From: Microbacterium lacus
GTDB lineage: Bacteria; Actinomycetota; Actinomycetes; Actinomycetales; Microbacteriaceae
DNA: 64,000 nucleotides
NCBI RefSeq assembly: GCF_039531105.1
Contig: NZ_BAAAPK010000001.1
Span: 1,798,001 to 1,862,000 of the forward strand
Direction: 5' to 3'
Positions 27,013-37,167 of the stretch are shown one piece after another. Both the position numbers and the translations under genes were made by a program. How positions within the stretch are numbered: the first letter of the stretch is position 1; each line of letters starts with the position of its first letter. The notes beneath the pieces are model-generated. The model ran no database searches, had not been told where the DNA came from, and saw only the letters and a list, made by a program, of their open reading frames with translations.

Positions 27013-30000
27013 TCAGTCGGCGAACAGGCCGCGGATGTCGTCGGCGGTCATCGCCTGCCCGAACAGCGCGTCGTCGTCCATGACCGCCTGGAGGAGGCGC
27101 GCCTTGCGCTGCTTCAGCGCCATGACCTTCTCCTCGATCGTGCCGTCCGCGATCAGGCGGTAGACCATGACGGTGCGGTCCTGCCCGATGCGGTGCGCGC
27201 GATCCACGGCCTGGGCTTCCGCGGCGGGGTTCCACCACGGGTCCAGGAGGAAGACATAGTCGGCTTCGGTGAGGGTGAGGCCGAATCCGCCGGCTTTCAG
27301 GCTGATCAGGAACACCGGTGCGTCACCCTCGCGGAAGCCCCTCACGACGCGGTCGCGGTCACGCGTCGACCCGTCCAGCCAGGCGTGATGGATGCCGCGC
27401 TCGGTGAGCCGATCGGCGGCCAGCTGCAGGAACGAGGTGAACTGGCTGAACACGAGCGCGCGGTGACCCTCGGCGATCACCGCGTCGAGCTGATCGAAGA
27501 GGGCGGAGAGCTTGCTCGGCGCGATGTGGGCGTGCGCGGCATCCACGAGGCTCGGAGCGAGACTCATCATGCGCAGGAGCGTGAGCGAGCGGAACACGAT
27601 GAACCGGTTGCGGTCGAGGTCCTCAAGGAGCCCCAGTACCTTCTGCCGTTCGCGCTGCAGAACGGTGTCGTACAGTGCCCGGTGTGCGGCGCCGAGCTCG
27701 ACGTGCACCACCTGCTCCTGTTTGGGCGGCAGCTCGGGAGCGACCGCTTCCTTCGTCCGGCGCAGCAGGAACGGCCTGATCCGCCGGCGCAGGCGCGCGA
27801 GGCGTGCCGCGCGATGATCGCCGCCCTCCTGCGTCGTGGGTACCTTGCCCTGTTCGATCGGCCCGATGTACTCGTCGCGGAAGCGCCGCGCGGAGGCGAA
27901 GAGTCCGGGGGCCGTCAGCGCCAGGAGCGCCCACAGGTCGGTGAGGCTGTTCTCCAGCGGGGTCCCGGTGATCGCGAACGTGACGTCGGCACGGAGCGCC
28001 AGCGCCGCCTGGTAGGCCTTCGTGCGCGGGTTCTTCACGAACTGCGCTTCGTCGAGCACGAGCACCGACCAGTCCACGGCCGCGAACTCCGCCTCGTCCA
28101 GCCGCAGCAGCGTGTACGAGGTCACGATCACGTCCGCGGATGCCGCGATCTCACCGACCGACCGCCCCCGCACGCCGCGCGTGGTGTCGGCGACACCGAC
28201 CCGCAGCCCCGGCACGAACCGCGCGGCCTCTTCGCGCCATGTGGCGAGCACCGACGTCGGTGCGATCACGAGCACGGGGCGCCGCTCGCCCCGTTCCCGG
28301 CTGTGCGCGATGAGCGCGAGCATCTGCAGTGTCTTGCCGAGGCCCATGTCGTCGGCGAGGATCCCGCCGAGACGGTGCTCCCACAGGAACGCCAGCCAGT
28401 CGAAGCCCGCGCGCTGATACGGGCGCAGCTCGGCACGCAACCCGTGCGGCAGGGTGGCGTGCCCGATGTGCTCCACATCGCGGAGGCCCTCGAGCGTCGC
28501 GCGCCACGCGACGGCCGGGAGGGCTTCGTCGGCGACGTCCTCGAAGTCGTCCCACAAGTCGATGCTGCGCCGGCTGATCCGAGCGCCCGTCTCCCACTCC
28601 GCGAGTTCTCCCGCCTCGGCGATCAGGTCCTTCAGTCGTTGCAGGGCGGGGTGGGTGAGGGAGAAGTACCCGCCGTCGCTCAGCAGGAGCGTGCGCCGCC
28701 CCCGGGTGAGCGCCGTGAACAGTGGCGCGAACGGGATCGTGCGCCCGTCGATCTTCACGATCACCCCGAGGTCGAACCAGTCGGGGTCCGTGCTCTCCAC
28801 GGTGGACACGGTCACGTGCGGGTCGCCGGTGAGCTCGCGGTACCGGGGCCGGGTGCCGAGGATCGTGACGGCGACGTCGGCGAGCCCTTCGACCTCGGGC
28901 AGCAACCGTGAGGCGAACTCGGCGGCCTCCACACCGGCGAGGGACCCGCGCGTCGCGACCGGCTCAGCGCGATACGAGCGCCACACCCCCTCGACGCGCG
29001 CTCGGATCTCGGCTTCGGCGTCCGCGTCGTCCTGGGCCCCGGGCGGGGCGTCCAGGCCGCGCTCCTCGCGACCGGGGTATGCCCAGCCGAGCGCGTAGTC
29101 CAGCCGGTGCGCGGGTGAGAAGCGCACCGTGACGTGCAGCTGCGGGCGGTCCGGCCGGGGCAGATCGATGCCCGGAGCCTCGACACGGACGCTCCGCAGC
29201 ATCGGGGGCAGGTGCTCGCGGACGAACTCCTCGGCGTCATCGGGTGGCACGATGACGCTCTCCGTCGCGCGCAGCAGCGCCGGAAGCGGGTCCGCGAGCG
29301 GTGCCTCGGCGAGGGTCAGCGCGATGCGCTCCCGGCGAACCGTGAACCGGTAGACGCCGGAATGCCCGATGGGTCGTACTGCGGACGGCTCGATCGGGTC
29401 ACCGTCGATCTCGCCGTTCGCCGACAGGCGCAGACCGTCGTCCTGGCGATCCAACCGGATGCCGACTTCCGCGCTCCGGGCGATGTCCAGGTCGAGGTGG
29501 CGGACCGTCGGCACGATCGCGATGTGCAGCGACGATGCCGCGGCGAGGTGGCCCCACAGCAGGGCGGATTCGATGTCGTCGAGGGTGAGCCAGTCGCCGG
29601 CATCCGCGAAGCCGCCGATCATGCGCATGTCGCGACCGATGCTGTGCAGCTCGACGAACCATCGCGCCTGCTCCGCCGCGAACCGGTGTCCGGGGCGCCG
29701 CAGGGTGTCCCAGGACACCGTGCCCTTGATCCAGGAGAGAGAGCGGGAGCTGCGCTCGAGCGGACGGAGGCCGACCATCACGTCCGTGCCGTGTCGGTCC
29801 AGGCTCCGCGCCGTGGCGGTCTCGAGGCGGATCGGCGCCCAGGGCGAGCTGCCCCGTCGGACGCGTTGACGCAGCTCGATGCCGAGCGCGAGCGGGACGC
29901 CGGGCTCCGCCGACGGCGCGGCGAGAAGGGACCGCCAGGGGGCGGCTGGGGTGGACGGCGCGTCCGCGCCGCGCGCGAGCCGGTTGGCGGCCAGGAGCGC

Positions 30001-30276
30001 CGCCACGACGTGCTTGCATCCGCCCGAGACCGGACACGTGCACATCGTCGAGACGATCGCGTGATCCGGCCGGCGAGCGTCCAGGACGACCGTGCAGCGG
30101 TACGGGCGCGCGGCGGAGCCGTCCACGAGGGCGGTCAGAACGGAGGATGCGGCATCCCATGTCACGCTTCGCACGGCGCCGCCGTGGAAGTAGCCCGTAC
30201 CGCGCTCGAACGATCCTGCGTCCGTCGACGCCCGGATCTGGGCGGGCTCGACGAGCGGGGGGATCATGGGATCCAT
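27013..30276 (-). CDS. SNF2-family helicase with N-terminal SWIM zinc finger
   Basis: A 1087-residue DNA-dependent ATPase. A SWIM motif (C79, C81, C87, H89; CxC-x5-CxH) lies in the N-terminal domain. The middle 500 residues are a bacterial SNF2-associated region without clear motifs. The C-terminal half holds motif I DDMGLGKT near residue 648, motif II DEAQ near 742, motif III TGTPLENS, and helicase C motifs LKAGGFGLTLTEA and DRAHRIGQ. Such proteins remodel DNA-protein contacts; the substrate is unknown. ATG 30276 or a second ATG three codons later may be used. It follows nusB by 34 bp. Confidence 0.92.
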   Translation of the reverse strand: MDPMIPPLVEPAQIRASTDAGSFERGTGYFHGGAVRSVTWDAASSVLTALVDGSAARPYRCTVVLDARRPDHAIVSTMCTCPVSGGCKHVVAALLAANRLARGADAPSTPAAPWRSLLAAPSAEPGVPLALGIELRQRVRRGSSPWAPIRLETATARSLDRHGTDVMVGLRPLERSSRSLSWIKGTVSWDTLRRPGHRFAAEQARWFVELHSIGRDMRMIGGFADAGDWLTLDDIESALLWGHLAAASSLHIAIVPTVRHLDLDIARSAEVGIRLDRQDDGLRLSANGEIDGDPIEPSAVRPIGHSGVYRFTVRRERIALTLAEAPLADPLPALLRATESVIVPPDDAEEFVREHLPPMLRSVRVEAPGIDLPRPDRPQLHVTVRFSPAHRLDYALGWAYPGREERGLDAPPGAQDDADAEAEIRARVEGVWRSYRAEPVATRGSLAGVEAAEFASRLLPEVEGLADVAVTILGTRPRYRELTGDPHVTVSTVESTDPDWFDLGVIVKIDGRTIPFAPLFTALTRGRRTLLLSDGGYFSLTHPALQRLKDLIAEAGELAEWETGARISRRSIDLWDDFEDVADEALPAVAWRATLEGLRDVEHIGHATLPHGLRAELRPYQRAGFDWLAFLWEHRLGGILADDMGLGKTLQMLALIAHSRERGERRPVLVIAPTSVLATWREEAARFVPGLRVGVADTTRGVRGRSVGEIAASADVIVTSYTLLRLDEAEFAAVDWSVLVLDEAQFVKNPRTKAYQAALALRADVTFAITGTPLENSLTDLWALLALTAPGLFASARRFRDEYIGPIEQGKVPTTQEGGDHRAARLARLRRRIRPFLLRRTKEAVAPELPPKQEQVVHVELGAAHRALYDTVLQRERQKVLGLLEDLDRNRFIVFRSLTLLRMMSLAPSLVDAAHAHIAPSKLSALFDQLDAVIAEGHRALVFSQFTSFLQLAADRLTERGIHHAWLDGSTRDRDRVVRGFREGDAPVFLISLKAGGFGLTLTEADYVFLLDPWWNPAAEAQAVDRAHRIGQDRTVMVYRLIADGTIEEKVMALKQRKARLLQAVMDDDALFGQAMTADDIRGLFAD

Positions 30277-30310
30277 CCTGTCCGAGGGCCCGGACGTCCG
30301 TCCGCCCGGC

Positions 30311-30721
30311 TCAGGACGAGCGCGCGATGCGGGCGAGCACGCCGTGCACGAACGCGCCGGAGTCGTCGGTGGAGAACTCCTTCGCGAGCTCGACCGCCTC
30401 ATCGATCACGACCGCGGTGGGCACCTCGTCGTTGTAGAGGATCTCCCACACGGCCATGCGCAGCAGCGCACGGTCGACGGCGGGCATGCGCGCGAGCGAC
30501 CAGTCCTTCGCGAACGTCGTGATCTGCTCGTCGATCTCGTCCTGGTTGTCGATCACGCCGTCGACGATCTCGCGCGCGTACAGCCACGAGGCCTCGCGGG
30601 AGGGCTCGCTCGCGGCGCGCTTGGCCTCGGCGGCGAGTGTGACGCCCAGGGCATCGCCGCGGATGTCGGACTGGAAGAGGATGTCGAGGGCGCGCTTGCG
30701 CGCCTTGGTGCGCGCGCTCAC
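30311..30721 (-). CDS. nusB: Transcription antitermination factor NusB
   Basis: NusB (136 aa) binds boxA RNA with NusE/S10 for rRNA antitermination. The all-helical fold is recognised from ARKRALDILFQSD at the N-terminus and PTAVVIDEAVELAKEFS with GAFVHGVLARI at the C-terminus. GTG 30721 is 1 bp after the efp stop and matches family length; an upstream ATG at 30748 inside efp is less likely. efp-nusB is a conserved pair. Confidence 0.95.
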   Translation of the reverse strand: MSARTKARKRALDILFQSDIRGDALGVTLAAEAKRAASEPSREASWLYAREIVDGVIDNQDEIDEQITTFAKDWSLARMPAVDRALLRMAVWEILYNDEVPTAVVIDEAVELAKEFSTDDSGAFVHGVLARIARSS

Positions 30722-30722
30722 C

Positions 30723-31283
<561 letters not shown>

Positions 31284-31341
31284 GGCTGAGAGAGTCCGTT
31301 TCGTGAGGGAATCCTGTGGCCGCGATGCGGCCCGACGTTCG

Positions 31342-31347
31342 ATTCTA
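31342..31347 (-). promoter_or_regulatory. Candidate -10 (TAGAAT) for efp-nusB
   Basis: Minus-strand TAGAAT in the 114-bp aroQ-efp gap, about 58 bp before efp ATG. The rest of the gap holds no other recognised signal. Confidence 0.4.
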
Positions 31348-31397
31348 CGGGATGCCGCGCACCGCCGCCGGGAAGAGCGATGGCGCCGACCGCGGAC

Positions 31398-31856
31398 TCA
31401 GCCGTCGGCGCGGCCGGTGATGACCTCGATGAGCCGGTCGACGGCCGTCGCGTATCCGGCGACACCCTCGCCCACGACGTGCACCACGGCGACGTCGGCG
31501 ACGTACGAGTGGTGGCGGAACGGCTCGCGCTCGAGGACGTTGCTGATGTGCACTTCGGCGACGGGGAGGTCGACGGCAGCGAGGGCATCGCGCAGCACGA
31601 CGGACGTGTGGGTCAGTCCGCCCGGGTTGATCACGATTCCGGCGCACTCCTCGCGCGCCGCGTGGATCGCGTCCAGCAGCACGCCCTCGTGATTGCTCTG
31701 CACCGCGTCGACGTCGAAGCCGTGTTTGCGCGCGGTCTCCGCGACGAGCGCCTCGACGTCCACGAGCGTCTGCGCTCCGTAGATGCCCGGTTCGCGCGTG
31801 CCCAGCAGGTTGAGATTCGGGCCGTTGACGAGCAGGAGGCGGCGAGGAGCGGTCAC
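31398..31856 (-). CDS. aroQ: Type II 3-dehydroquinate dehydratase
   Basis: AroQ (152 aa) dehydrates 3-dehydroquinate to 3-dehydroshikimate. NGPNLNLLGTREPGIYG at the N-terminus includes the catalytic tyrosine, and the active-site loop, INPGGLTHTS and the EVHISN histidine motif follow. The GTG start has TAGGGT exactly 6 nt upstream, so it can be leaderless despite lying downstream of aroB. Confidence 0.97.
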   Translation of the reverse strand: MTAPRRLLLVNGPNLNLLGTREPGIYGAQTLVDVEALVAETARKHGFDVDAVQSNHEGVLLDAIHAAREECAGIVINPGGLTHTSVVLRDALAAVDLPVAEVHISNVLEREPFRHHSYVADVAVVHVVGEGVAGYATAVDRLIEVITGRADG

Positions 31857-31862
31857 GCCTCC

Positions 31863-31868
31863 ACCCTA
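31863..31868 (-). promoter_or_regulatory. Candidate -10 (TAGGGT) for leaderless aroQ
   Basis: Minus-strand TAGGGT ends 6 nt before the aroQ GTG, in the 117-bp aroB-aroQ gap. Confidence 0.45.
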
Positions 31869-31892
31869 GGCCTGGCCGCCGAGCGGTGTTGC

Positions 31893-31952
31893 GGAGATGT
31901 GCAGGATTGCGGATGCCGGGCCCGGGAGACCTCCGTCATCGTGCACATCTCC
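31893..31952. repeat. Imperfect palindromic repeat between aroB and aroQ
   Basis: Perfect 11-bp arms GGAGATGTGCA (31893-31903) and TGCACATCTCC (31942-31952) flank a 38-bp centre. The right side also has a direct repeat CTCCGTCATC (31931-31940 and 31949-31958). This could be a REP-like intergenic element, a weak terminator for aroB or a regulator site. Confidence 0.5.
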
Positions 31953-31973
31953 GTCATCCTGCGCGCGGTGCGA

Positions 31974-33056
31974 TCAGCCCGCGACCTCCTGGTAGGCAGC
32001 GAACAGCAGCGACTCATCGGGCGCCTGCAGCACAGTGGGCTTCGCGATGTCGTCCAGAACGATGAAGCGCAGCATCCCGCCGCGGCTCTTCTTGTCCCGC
32101 TGCATGCTGGCCAGCAGCTGGGGCCAGGCGCCCGAGCGGTACGTGGTCGGCAGACCGAGCAGCTCGAGGATGTCGCGGTGACGCTGCGCGGCGGCATCCG
32201 GCAAGCGCCCCGCGAGGCGCGACAGCTCGGCGGCGTACATCATGCCGACCGAGATCGCCGCGCCGTGGCGCCAGCGGTACCGCTCGGCGTGCTCGATCGC
32301 GTGACCGAGGGTGTGCCCGTAGTTCAGGACCTCCCGCAAGCCCGCCTCGCGGAAGTCCTCTCCCACGACACGGGCCTTCATCGAGATCGCGAGCTCCACG
32401 CACCGGCGGAAGGACGCGGTGGAGGGGTCGACCGCCGCCTCGTGATCCGCCTCGATGAGGTCGAGGATCTCCGGGTGCCAGATGAAGCCCGCCTTGACCA
32501 CCTCGGCGAAGCCGGCGACCGTCTCGTTCGGCGACAGGGTCATCAGCAGGTCGAGGTCGCAGATGACCGCGCGCGGGGCCCAGAATGCGCCGACGAGATT
32601 CTTGCCCTCGGCGGTGTTGATCCCGGTCTTGCCGCCCACCGCCGCGTCCACCATCGCGAGCACGGTCGTCGGGACCTGCACGACCTGCACCCCGCGGAGC
32701 CAGGTCGCGGCGACGAAGCCGGCGAGATCGGTGACCGCTCCCCCGCCGAAGCCGACCACGGCATCAGTGCGGGTGAAGTCGGACTGACCCATCACCTGCC
32801 AGCAGAACGCGGCGACCTCGACCCGCTTGCCCGCTTCGGCGTCCGGGATCTCCGCGAGAAGCACTTCACGGGTGCTGTCGGCCATGAGTCGCTCGCGCAG
32901 CGTCGCCGCCGCCGCGCCGAGTGTCGGCGGATGCACGACGAGCACTTTTCGCACGCTCGGTGCGAGCGCGTCCGCGACGAGATCGAGGATGCCGTGCCCG
33001 ACCGAGATGTCGTACCCGCTCTCGCCCGGCACGGAGATGGTGGTCGTGTCGTTCAT
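31974..33056 (-). CDS. aroB: 3-dehydroquinate synthase
   Basis: AroB (360 aa) is the NAD- and zinc-dependent second enzyme of the shikimate pathway. VGFGGGAVTDLAGFVAATWLRG near residue 98 is the NAD loop, and VPTTVLAMVDAAVGGKTGIN follows. Zinc ligands lie in the conserved E of AGFAEVVKAG and the His of NYGHTLGHAIE. ATG 33056 overlaps the aroK stop (ATGA). Confidence 0.97.
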   Translation of the reverse strand: MNDTTTISVPGESGYDISVGHGILDLVADALAPSVRKVLVVHPPTLGAAAATLRERLMADSTREVLLAEIPDAEAGKRVEVAAFCWQVMGQSDFTRTDAVVGFGGGAVTDLAGFVAATWLRGVQVVQVPTTVLAMVDAAVGGKTGINTAEGKNLVGAFWAPRAVICDLDLLMTLSPNETVAGFAEVVKAGFIWHPEILDLIEADHEAAVDPSTASFRRCVELAISMKARVVGEDFREAGLREVLNYGHTLGHAIEHAERYRWRHGAAISVGMMYAAELSRLAGRLPDAAAQRHRDILELLGLPTTYRSGAWPQLLASMQRDKKSRGGMLRFIVLDDIAKPTVLQAPDESLLFAAYQEVAG

Positions 33057-33610
33057 GTCTGCTCCTGTGCTTCGGGCGTCTCGGAACGCCGCACCCAGTC
33101 CACGACCTCGTCCACGACCGCCGACAGCGGTCCGGTGGAGGTGTCGAAGGCGACGTCGGCGCACTGCTCGTACAGATCTCGGCGCTGCGCGTAGATCCGC
33201 TTCCAGCGGGCGACCGGGTCGGCGTCCGTCAGCAGCGGCCGGTCTCCGCCGTGGATCCGCCCCGCCACGATCTGCGGCGAGACGGTCAGCAGGATCACAC
33301 GGTGCGCGGCGAGGTCGGCTCGTGTCGCGGGGTCCAGGACGGCTCCGCCGCCGAGCGCGACGACCCCGCCGTCCCGCAGTGCCTCGGACACGGCGACGCG
33401 CTCGAGCTCGCGGAAGCGCGCTTCACCGTCGCGTTCGAACAGCTCCGGGATCGGCCCGTGCTCGCGCACGATCGCCTTGTCCGTATCGACGAACCCACGA
33501 CCGAGCGCCCGCGCGACGCGCTTGCCGATGCTCGTCTTGCCCGCACCCATCGGTCCGATCAGGACGACGGCACCGCCGGGAGCGGCACCGGGCGTCCTAC
33601 CGGCGGACAT
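33053..33610 (-). CDS. aroK: Shikimate kinase
   Basis: AroK (185 aa) phosphorylates shikimate. The Walker A loop [11 protein letters not shown] is near residue 20, the substrate and Mg motif FVDTDK near 44, and the GGGAVLDP motif near 83. ATG 33610 is the only start giving a normal length; it overlaps the end of aroC by 14 bp, so the two genes are probably coupled. Confidence 0.96.
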   Translation of the reverse strand: MSAGRTPGAAPGGAVVLIGPMGAGKTSIGKRVARALGRGFVDTDKAIVREHGPIPELFERDGEARFRELERVAVSEALRDGGVVALGGGAVLDPATRADLAAHRVILLTVSPQIVAGRIHGGDRPLLTDADPVARWKRIYAQRRDLYEQCADVAFDTSTGPLSAVVDEVVDWVRRSETPEAQEQT

Positions 33611-34826
33611 CGTGTTCGAGCAGCTCCGCATCGCTCGCGGACGCGGTCCGCAGCGTCTCGGGGATCGCCGCGAGGTAGGCCTCGAGGTTGCGGCGGGTCT
33701 CTCCCACGCTGTCGCCGCCGAACTTCTCCAGGACGACATCGGTCAGCACGATCGCGACCATCGCCTCCGCGACGACTCCCGCGGCGGGCACCGCGCACAC
33801 GTCCGAACGCTGGTGGTGGGCCGACGCGGTCTCGCCCGTCGCGACGTCGATCGTGCGCAGCGCATGCGGCACGGTCGCGATGGGCTTCATCCCGGCGCGC
33901 ACGCGCAGCACGGTTCCGGTGGACATGCCGCCCTCGGTGCCGCCCGCACGGTCGGTCGAGCGCGCGATGCCGTCGTCGGTCACGAAGAGCTCGTCGTGCG
34001 CGGCCGAACCACGGCGGCGGGTCGTCTCGAAACCGTCGCCGACCTCGACGCCCTTGATCGCCTGGATGCTCATGATCGCCTGCGCGAGCTTGGAGTCCAG
34101 GCGTCGGTCCCAGTGCACGTGCGAACCGAGGCCCGGGGGCAGGCCGTAGGCGAGGACTTCGACGATGCCGCCCAGGGTGTCGCCGTCCTTGCGCGCGGCA
34201 TCCACCTCCTCGACCATGCGTGCCGACGTGTCCGCGTCGAAGCAACGCAACGGGTCGGCATCCAGTGCGTCCACGTCGTCGGGCGTGGGCAGCGCCGAGT
34301 CGTCCGGGACGCGGACGGGGCCGATCGAGAGGGTGTGGCTGACCAGACGGATGCCGAGCTCGGCGAGGAAGCCGCGTGCGATCGCCCCGAGGGCGACGCG
34401 GGCCGCCGTCTCACGCGCGCTCGCGCGTTCGAGGATCGGGCGCGCCTCGTCGAAGTCGTACTTCTGCATGCCCACGAGGTCCGCGTGCCCCGGGCGCGGG
34501 CGGGTCAGGGCGGCGCCGCGGCCGCGGGAGCGTTCAGTGAGCTCGACGGGCTCCGCGCTCATCACCTCGACCCACTTGGGCCATTCGGTGTTGCCGATGC
34601 GCACGGCGATGGGGCTGCCCAGGCTCGTGCCGTGCACGACGCCGGACGAGATCGTCAACTCGTCCTCTTCGAACTTCATGCGGGAGCCGCGTCCGTATCC
34701 GAGCTTGCGGCGGGCGAGATCGGCCTGGATCGCTGCGCGCGAAACCGGGACCCCGGAGGGCAGACCCTCCATGATGGCGATGAGTTCGGGACCGTGGGAT
34801 TCGCCGGCAGTGAGCACGCGGAGCAT
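33597..34826 (-). CDS. aroC: Chorismate synthase
   Basis: AroC (409 aa) makes chorismate with reduced FMN. The start [15 protein letters not shown] and the signatures [11 protein letters not shown] and [12 protein letters not shown] are intact. The C-terminus holds the [12 protein letters not shown] motif. It follows aroE by 4 bp and overlaps aroK by 14 bp. Only aroG/F (DAHP synthase) and aroA (EPSP synthase) are missing from the shikimate set in this window. Confidence 0.97.
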   Translation of the reverse strand: MLRVLTAGESHGPELIAIMEGLPSGVPVSRAAIQADLARRKLGYGRGSRMKFEEDELTISSGVVHGTSLGSPIAVRIGNTEWPKWVEVMSAEPVELTERSRGRGAALTRPRPGHADLVGMQKYDFDEARPILERASARETAARVALGAIARGFLAELGIRLVSHTLSIGPVRVPDDSALPTPDDVDALDADPLRCFDADTSARMVEEVDAARKDGDTLGGIVEVLAYGLPPGLGSHVHWDRRLDSKLAQAIMSIQAIKGVEVGDGFETTRRRGSAAHDELFVTDDGIARSTDRAGGTEGGMSTGTVLRVRAGMKPIATVPHALRTIDVATGETASAHHQRSDVCAVPAAGVVAEAMVAIVLTDVVLEKFGGDSVGETRRNLEAYLAAIPETLRTASASDAELLEHDVRR

Positions 34827-34830
34827 TGCT

Positions 34831-35670
34831 CTAGTCTCCCATGACCGCCAGGCGCATTTCGGCGAGCACGGCGGCTTCGTCGGCGAGCTCCCGGTCCGGA
34901 TCGCCGAGCACGAAAACCCGCACCTGCAGCAGGGCCTGGTGCAGCAGCATCCCGAGTCCCGACCGGGCCGGGGCGCCGGCGCGCTCCCATGCCTCGGACA
35001 GGGGCGTCGGCCAGTGTCCGTAGACGACGTCCATGAGCGGTCCGCCACCCGCCGCGAGGGCGTCGGCGGCGTCGGACGATACGGCGGCATCACCGGGGAG
35101 TGTGGCGATCGTGAGGTCGACCGGTGACCGGGCGGCGATGAACGCTGCCGAGGACACCGGGAGCCCCAGTTCGTCGCCGAGCACGATGAGCGGGTCGACC
35201 GCCTCGGGTCGGCGGGCGACGACCTCGACGCGGTCGACGCCGAGCTCGGCGAGCGCGACGAGCGCGGAGGTCGCCGTGGCACCCGCGCCGATGATGCGCG
35301 CGGCTCCGGCGGCGTCCCACCGCTCTTCCCGGAGCGCCCGCACGAGGCCCCCGACGTCGGTGTTGAATCCGACCGGTCCGCCGGGCTCGAGCAGGAGCGT
35401 GTTGACGGCGCCCGTGAGGTCGGCGCGTCGATCGCGGGTCCGCGCGGCAGCGAAGGCCGCACCCTTGAGCGGCATCGTCAGCGACAGACCGCGGAACTCC
35501 GGCGAGAGTCCGCCCAGTTCACGGGCGAATCGCTCCTCGGTGACCTGCCGGCGTCCATAGGTCCAGTCGAGCCCGAGCACGCGGTAGGCGGCCGCGTGCA
35601 GTTGCGGCGAGCGGCTGTGCGCGACCGGATCCCCCCATACTTCGAGGCGTCGGGGCTCGGCGTTCAGCAT
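34831..35670 (-). CDS. aroE: Shikimate dehydrogenase
   Basis: AroE (279 aa) reduces dehydroshikimate with NADPH. Substrate-site motifs [14 protein letters not shown] near residue 11 and [10 protein letters not shown] near 65 (catalytic lysine) are present, followed by NTDVGG and a nucleotide loop GAGATATSA near 128. The start at 35670 overlaps the mltG stop by 7 bp; an in-frame ATG at 35706 within mltG is less likely. Confidence 0.95.
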   Translation of the reverse strand: MLNAEPRRLEVWGDPVAHSRSPQLHAAAYRVLGLDWTYGRRQVTEERFARELGGLSPEFRGLSLTMPLKGAAFAAARTRDRRADLTGAVNTLLLEPGGPVGFNTDVGGLVRALREERWDAAGAARIIGAGATATSALVALAELGVDRVEVVARRPEAVDPLIVLGDELGLPVSSAAFIAARSPVDLTIATLPGDAAVSSDAADALAAGGGPLMDVVYGHWPTPLSEAWERAGAPARSGLGMLLHQALLQVRVFVLGDPDRELADEAAVLAEMRLAVMGD

Positions 35671-37166
35671 CCCGCGTCGGGATTGGCCGCGCACCACTGG
35701 ATCCACTGCTGGGTCGCCCGGTTGTGGTCGGCGAGGTTGTTCGTGAACACCGTCTCTCCGGTGTTGAGGTTCACCGTGACGAAGTAGAGCCAGTCGCCGT
35801 CAGCCGGATGCATCGCGGCATCGATCGCGACGTCGCCCGGGTTTGCGATCGGACCCACCGGGAGACCCTGGATGACGTAGGTGTTCCACGGGTTGTCGTC
35901 GTACTGCGCCTCCGCGGAGGTGCTGACGGTGCCGTCCGCCTCGTTGAAGCCGTACTGCGCGGTGGAGTCCATCTGCAGCAGGCCGAACGTCTCCTGGTTG
36001 CTCGGGTTCAGACGGTTCTCGATCACCCGCGAGACTTTGTAGAAGTCCGTTCCCGCCCGTGCTTCGCGCTGGATGATCGAGGCGATCGTGAGGATGCGCT
36101 CCCGGTCCTCCGCCGGCACCCCGGCGCTGTCGAGCGACGCGATCGTGCGGTTCACGAGCGTGGCGATCACGTCGGTCGCGGTGACACCGGGGTCGAACGT
36201 GTAGGTCGCCGGGAAGAGCCAGCCCTCGAGAGGCTGTCCGCCCGCCGCCACGATCGCCGGATCGGCGGCGACGCCGTACACGGTCGGGTCGGCCACGGCG
36301 GCCTGCAGCTCTTCCAGCGGGATGCCGGTCCCCTCAGCCAGCAGCGGCAGGGACTGCTCGACCGTGAGCCCCTCACGCAGCTGGGCGCTGTTCTCCATCT
36401 TGTTGGCGGGGTCCAGCAGCGCCGCGAGAGCGGCCTCGGAGGTCATCTGCTTCTGGAGCTTGAACACCCCGGGGACGAACGGAGGGTTCTGCCCGGTGTC
36501 GATCAAGTACGCGTAGAACGCATCCGGTGTCTTGGTCACACCCGCCTCGAACAGGCTCTCCGAGATCGGCGAGCCGGTGTCCCCCGAGGCGATCGTGACG
36601 AATGCCTCGCCGTTGGCCAGGCCGTCCGCATAGTCCTTCGGCTCCTCCCAGCCCATCACTTCGCGGATCTTGTCCTCGTAGGTGGTCCAGACGTAGAAGC
36701 CCGTACCCGCGATGCCGCTGATCAGCAGCAGGACGACACCCAGCGCGATCCAGCCGCCGATGCGGCGCCGGCGCTTGTTCTTGGGCGGCGGGACGTCGCC
36801 GAGGCTGTCCGTCGTGTGCTCGCCGGTGAAGAGGTCCTCGAGCGTCGCGGTCGCGACCGACCGTGAGGGACGCGCCTCCTCCGCCGGCGCCGTCGCGCGG
36901 AGGGGCGCCGAGGTGGCGGGGGGCGCTGCCGCGGGAGCCGCGTGTTCAGACGGCGCGTGTGATGCCGGCGCCTCCTGCCGCGTCGCCGCCGCCCGTGCCT
37001 CGCGCCGCGAGAGCGGAGCGGAAGACCCGGTCGCGTTCTGCGTCGTCACCTGTTCCGACGCGCCGCGCTCGGCATCCGCTCCGGCGGATCGGCGTGCGCG
37101 GGGGTTCGGCAGCTTGCCGAACAGGTCGGCGAACGGGTCGTCGAACGGCGAGGGGGCATCGGGCAT
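35664..37166 (-). CDS. mltG: Endolytic murein transglycosylase MltG
   Basis: MltG (500 aa) cuts nascent peptidoglycan strands at the outer face of the membrane. The first 130 residues are a polar, Ala/Pro-rich cytoplasmic segment starting with DDPFADLFGKLP, followed by a KRRRR patch and one membrane helix at about 138-160. The YceG domain follows, with the catalytic glutamate expected in ASIIQREA near residue 375 and the QMDSTAQY and NTYVIQGLPVGPI motifs. It lies 1 bp after ruvX. Confidence 0.95.
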   Translation of the reverse strand: MPDAPSPFDDPFADLFGKLPNPRARRSAGADAERGASEQVTTQNATGSSAPLSRREARAAATRQEAPASHAPSEHAAPAAAPPATSAPLRATAPAEEARPSRSVATATLEDLFTGEHTTDSLGDVPPPKNKRRRRIGGWIALGVVLLLISGIAGTGFYVWTTYEDKIREVMGWEEPKDYADGLANGEAFVTIASGDTGSPISESLFEAGVTKTPDAFYAYLIDTGQNPPFVPGVFKLQKQMTSEAALAALLDPANKMENSAQLREGLTVEQSLPLLAEGTGIPLEELQAAVADPTVYGVAADPAIVAAGGQPLEGWLFPATYTFDPGVTATDVIATLVNRTIASLDSAGVPAEDRERILTIASIIQREARAGTDFYKVSRVIENRLNPSNQETFGLLQMDSTAQYGFNEADGTVSTSAEAQYDDNPWNTYVIQGLPVGPIANPGDVAIDAAMHPADGDWLYFVTVNLNTGETVFTNNLADHNRATQQWIQWCAANPDAGC

Positions 37167-37167
37167 G

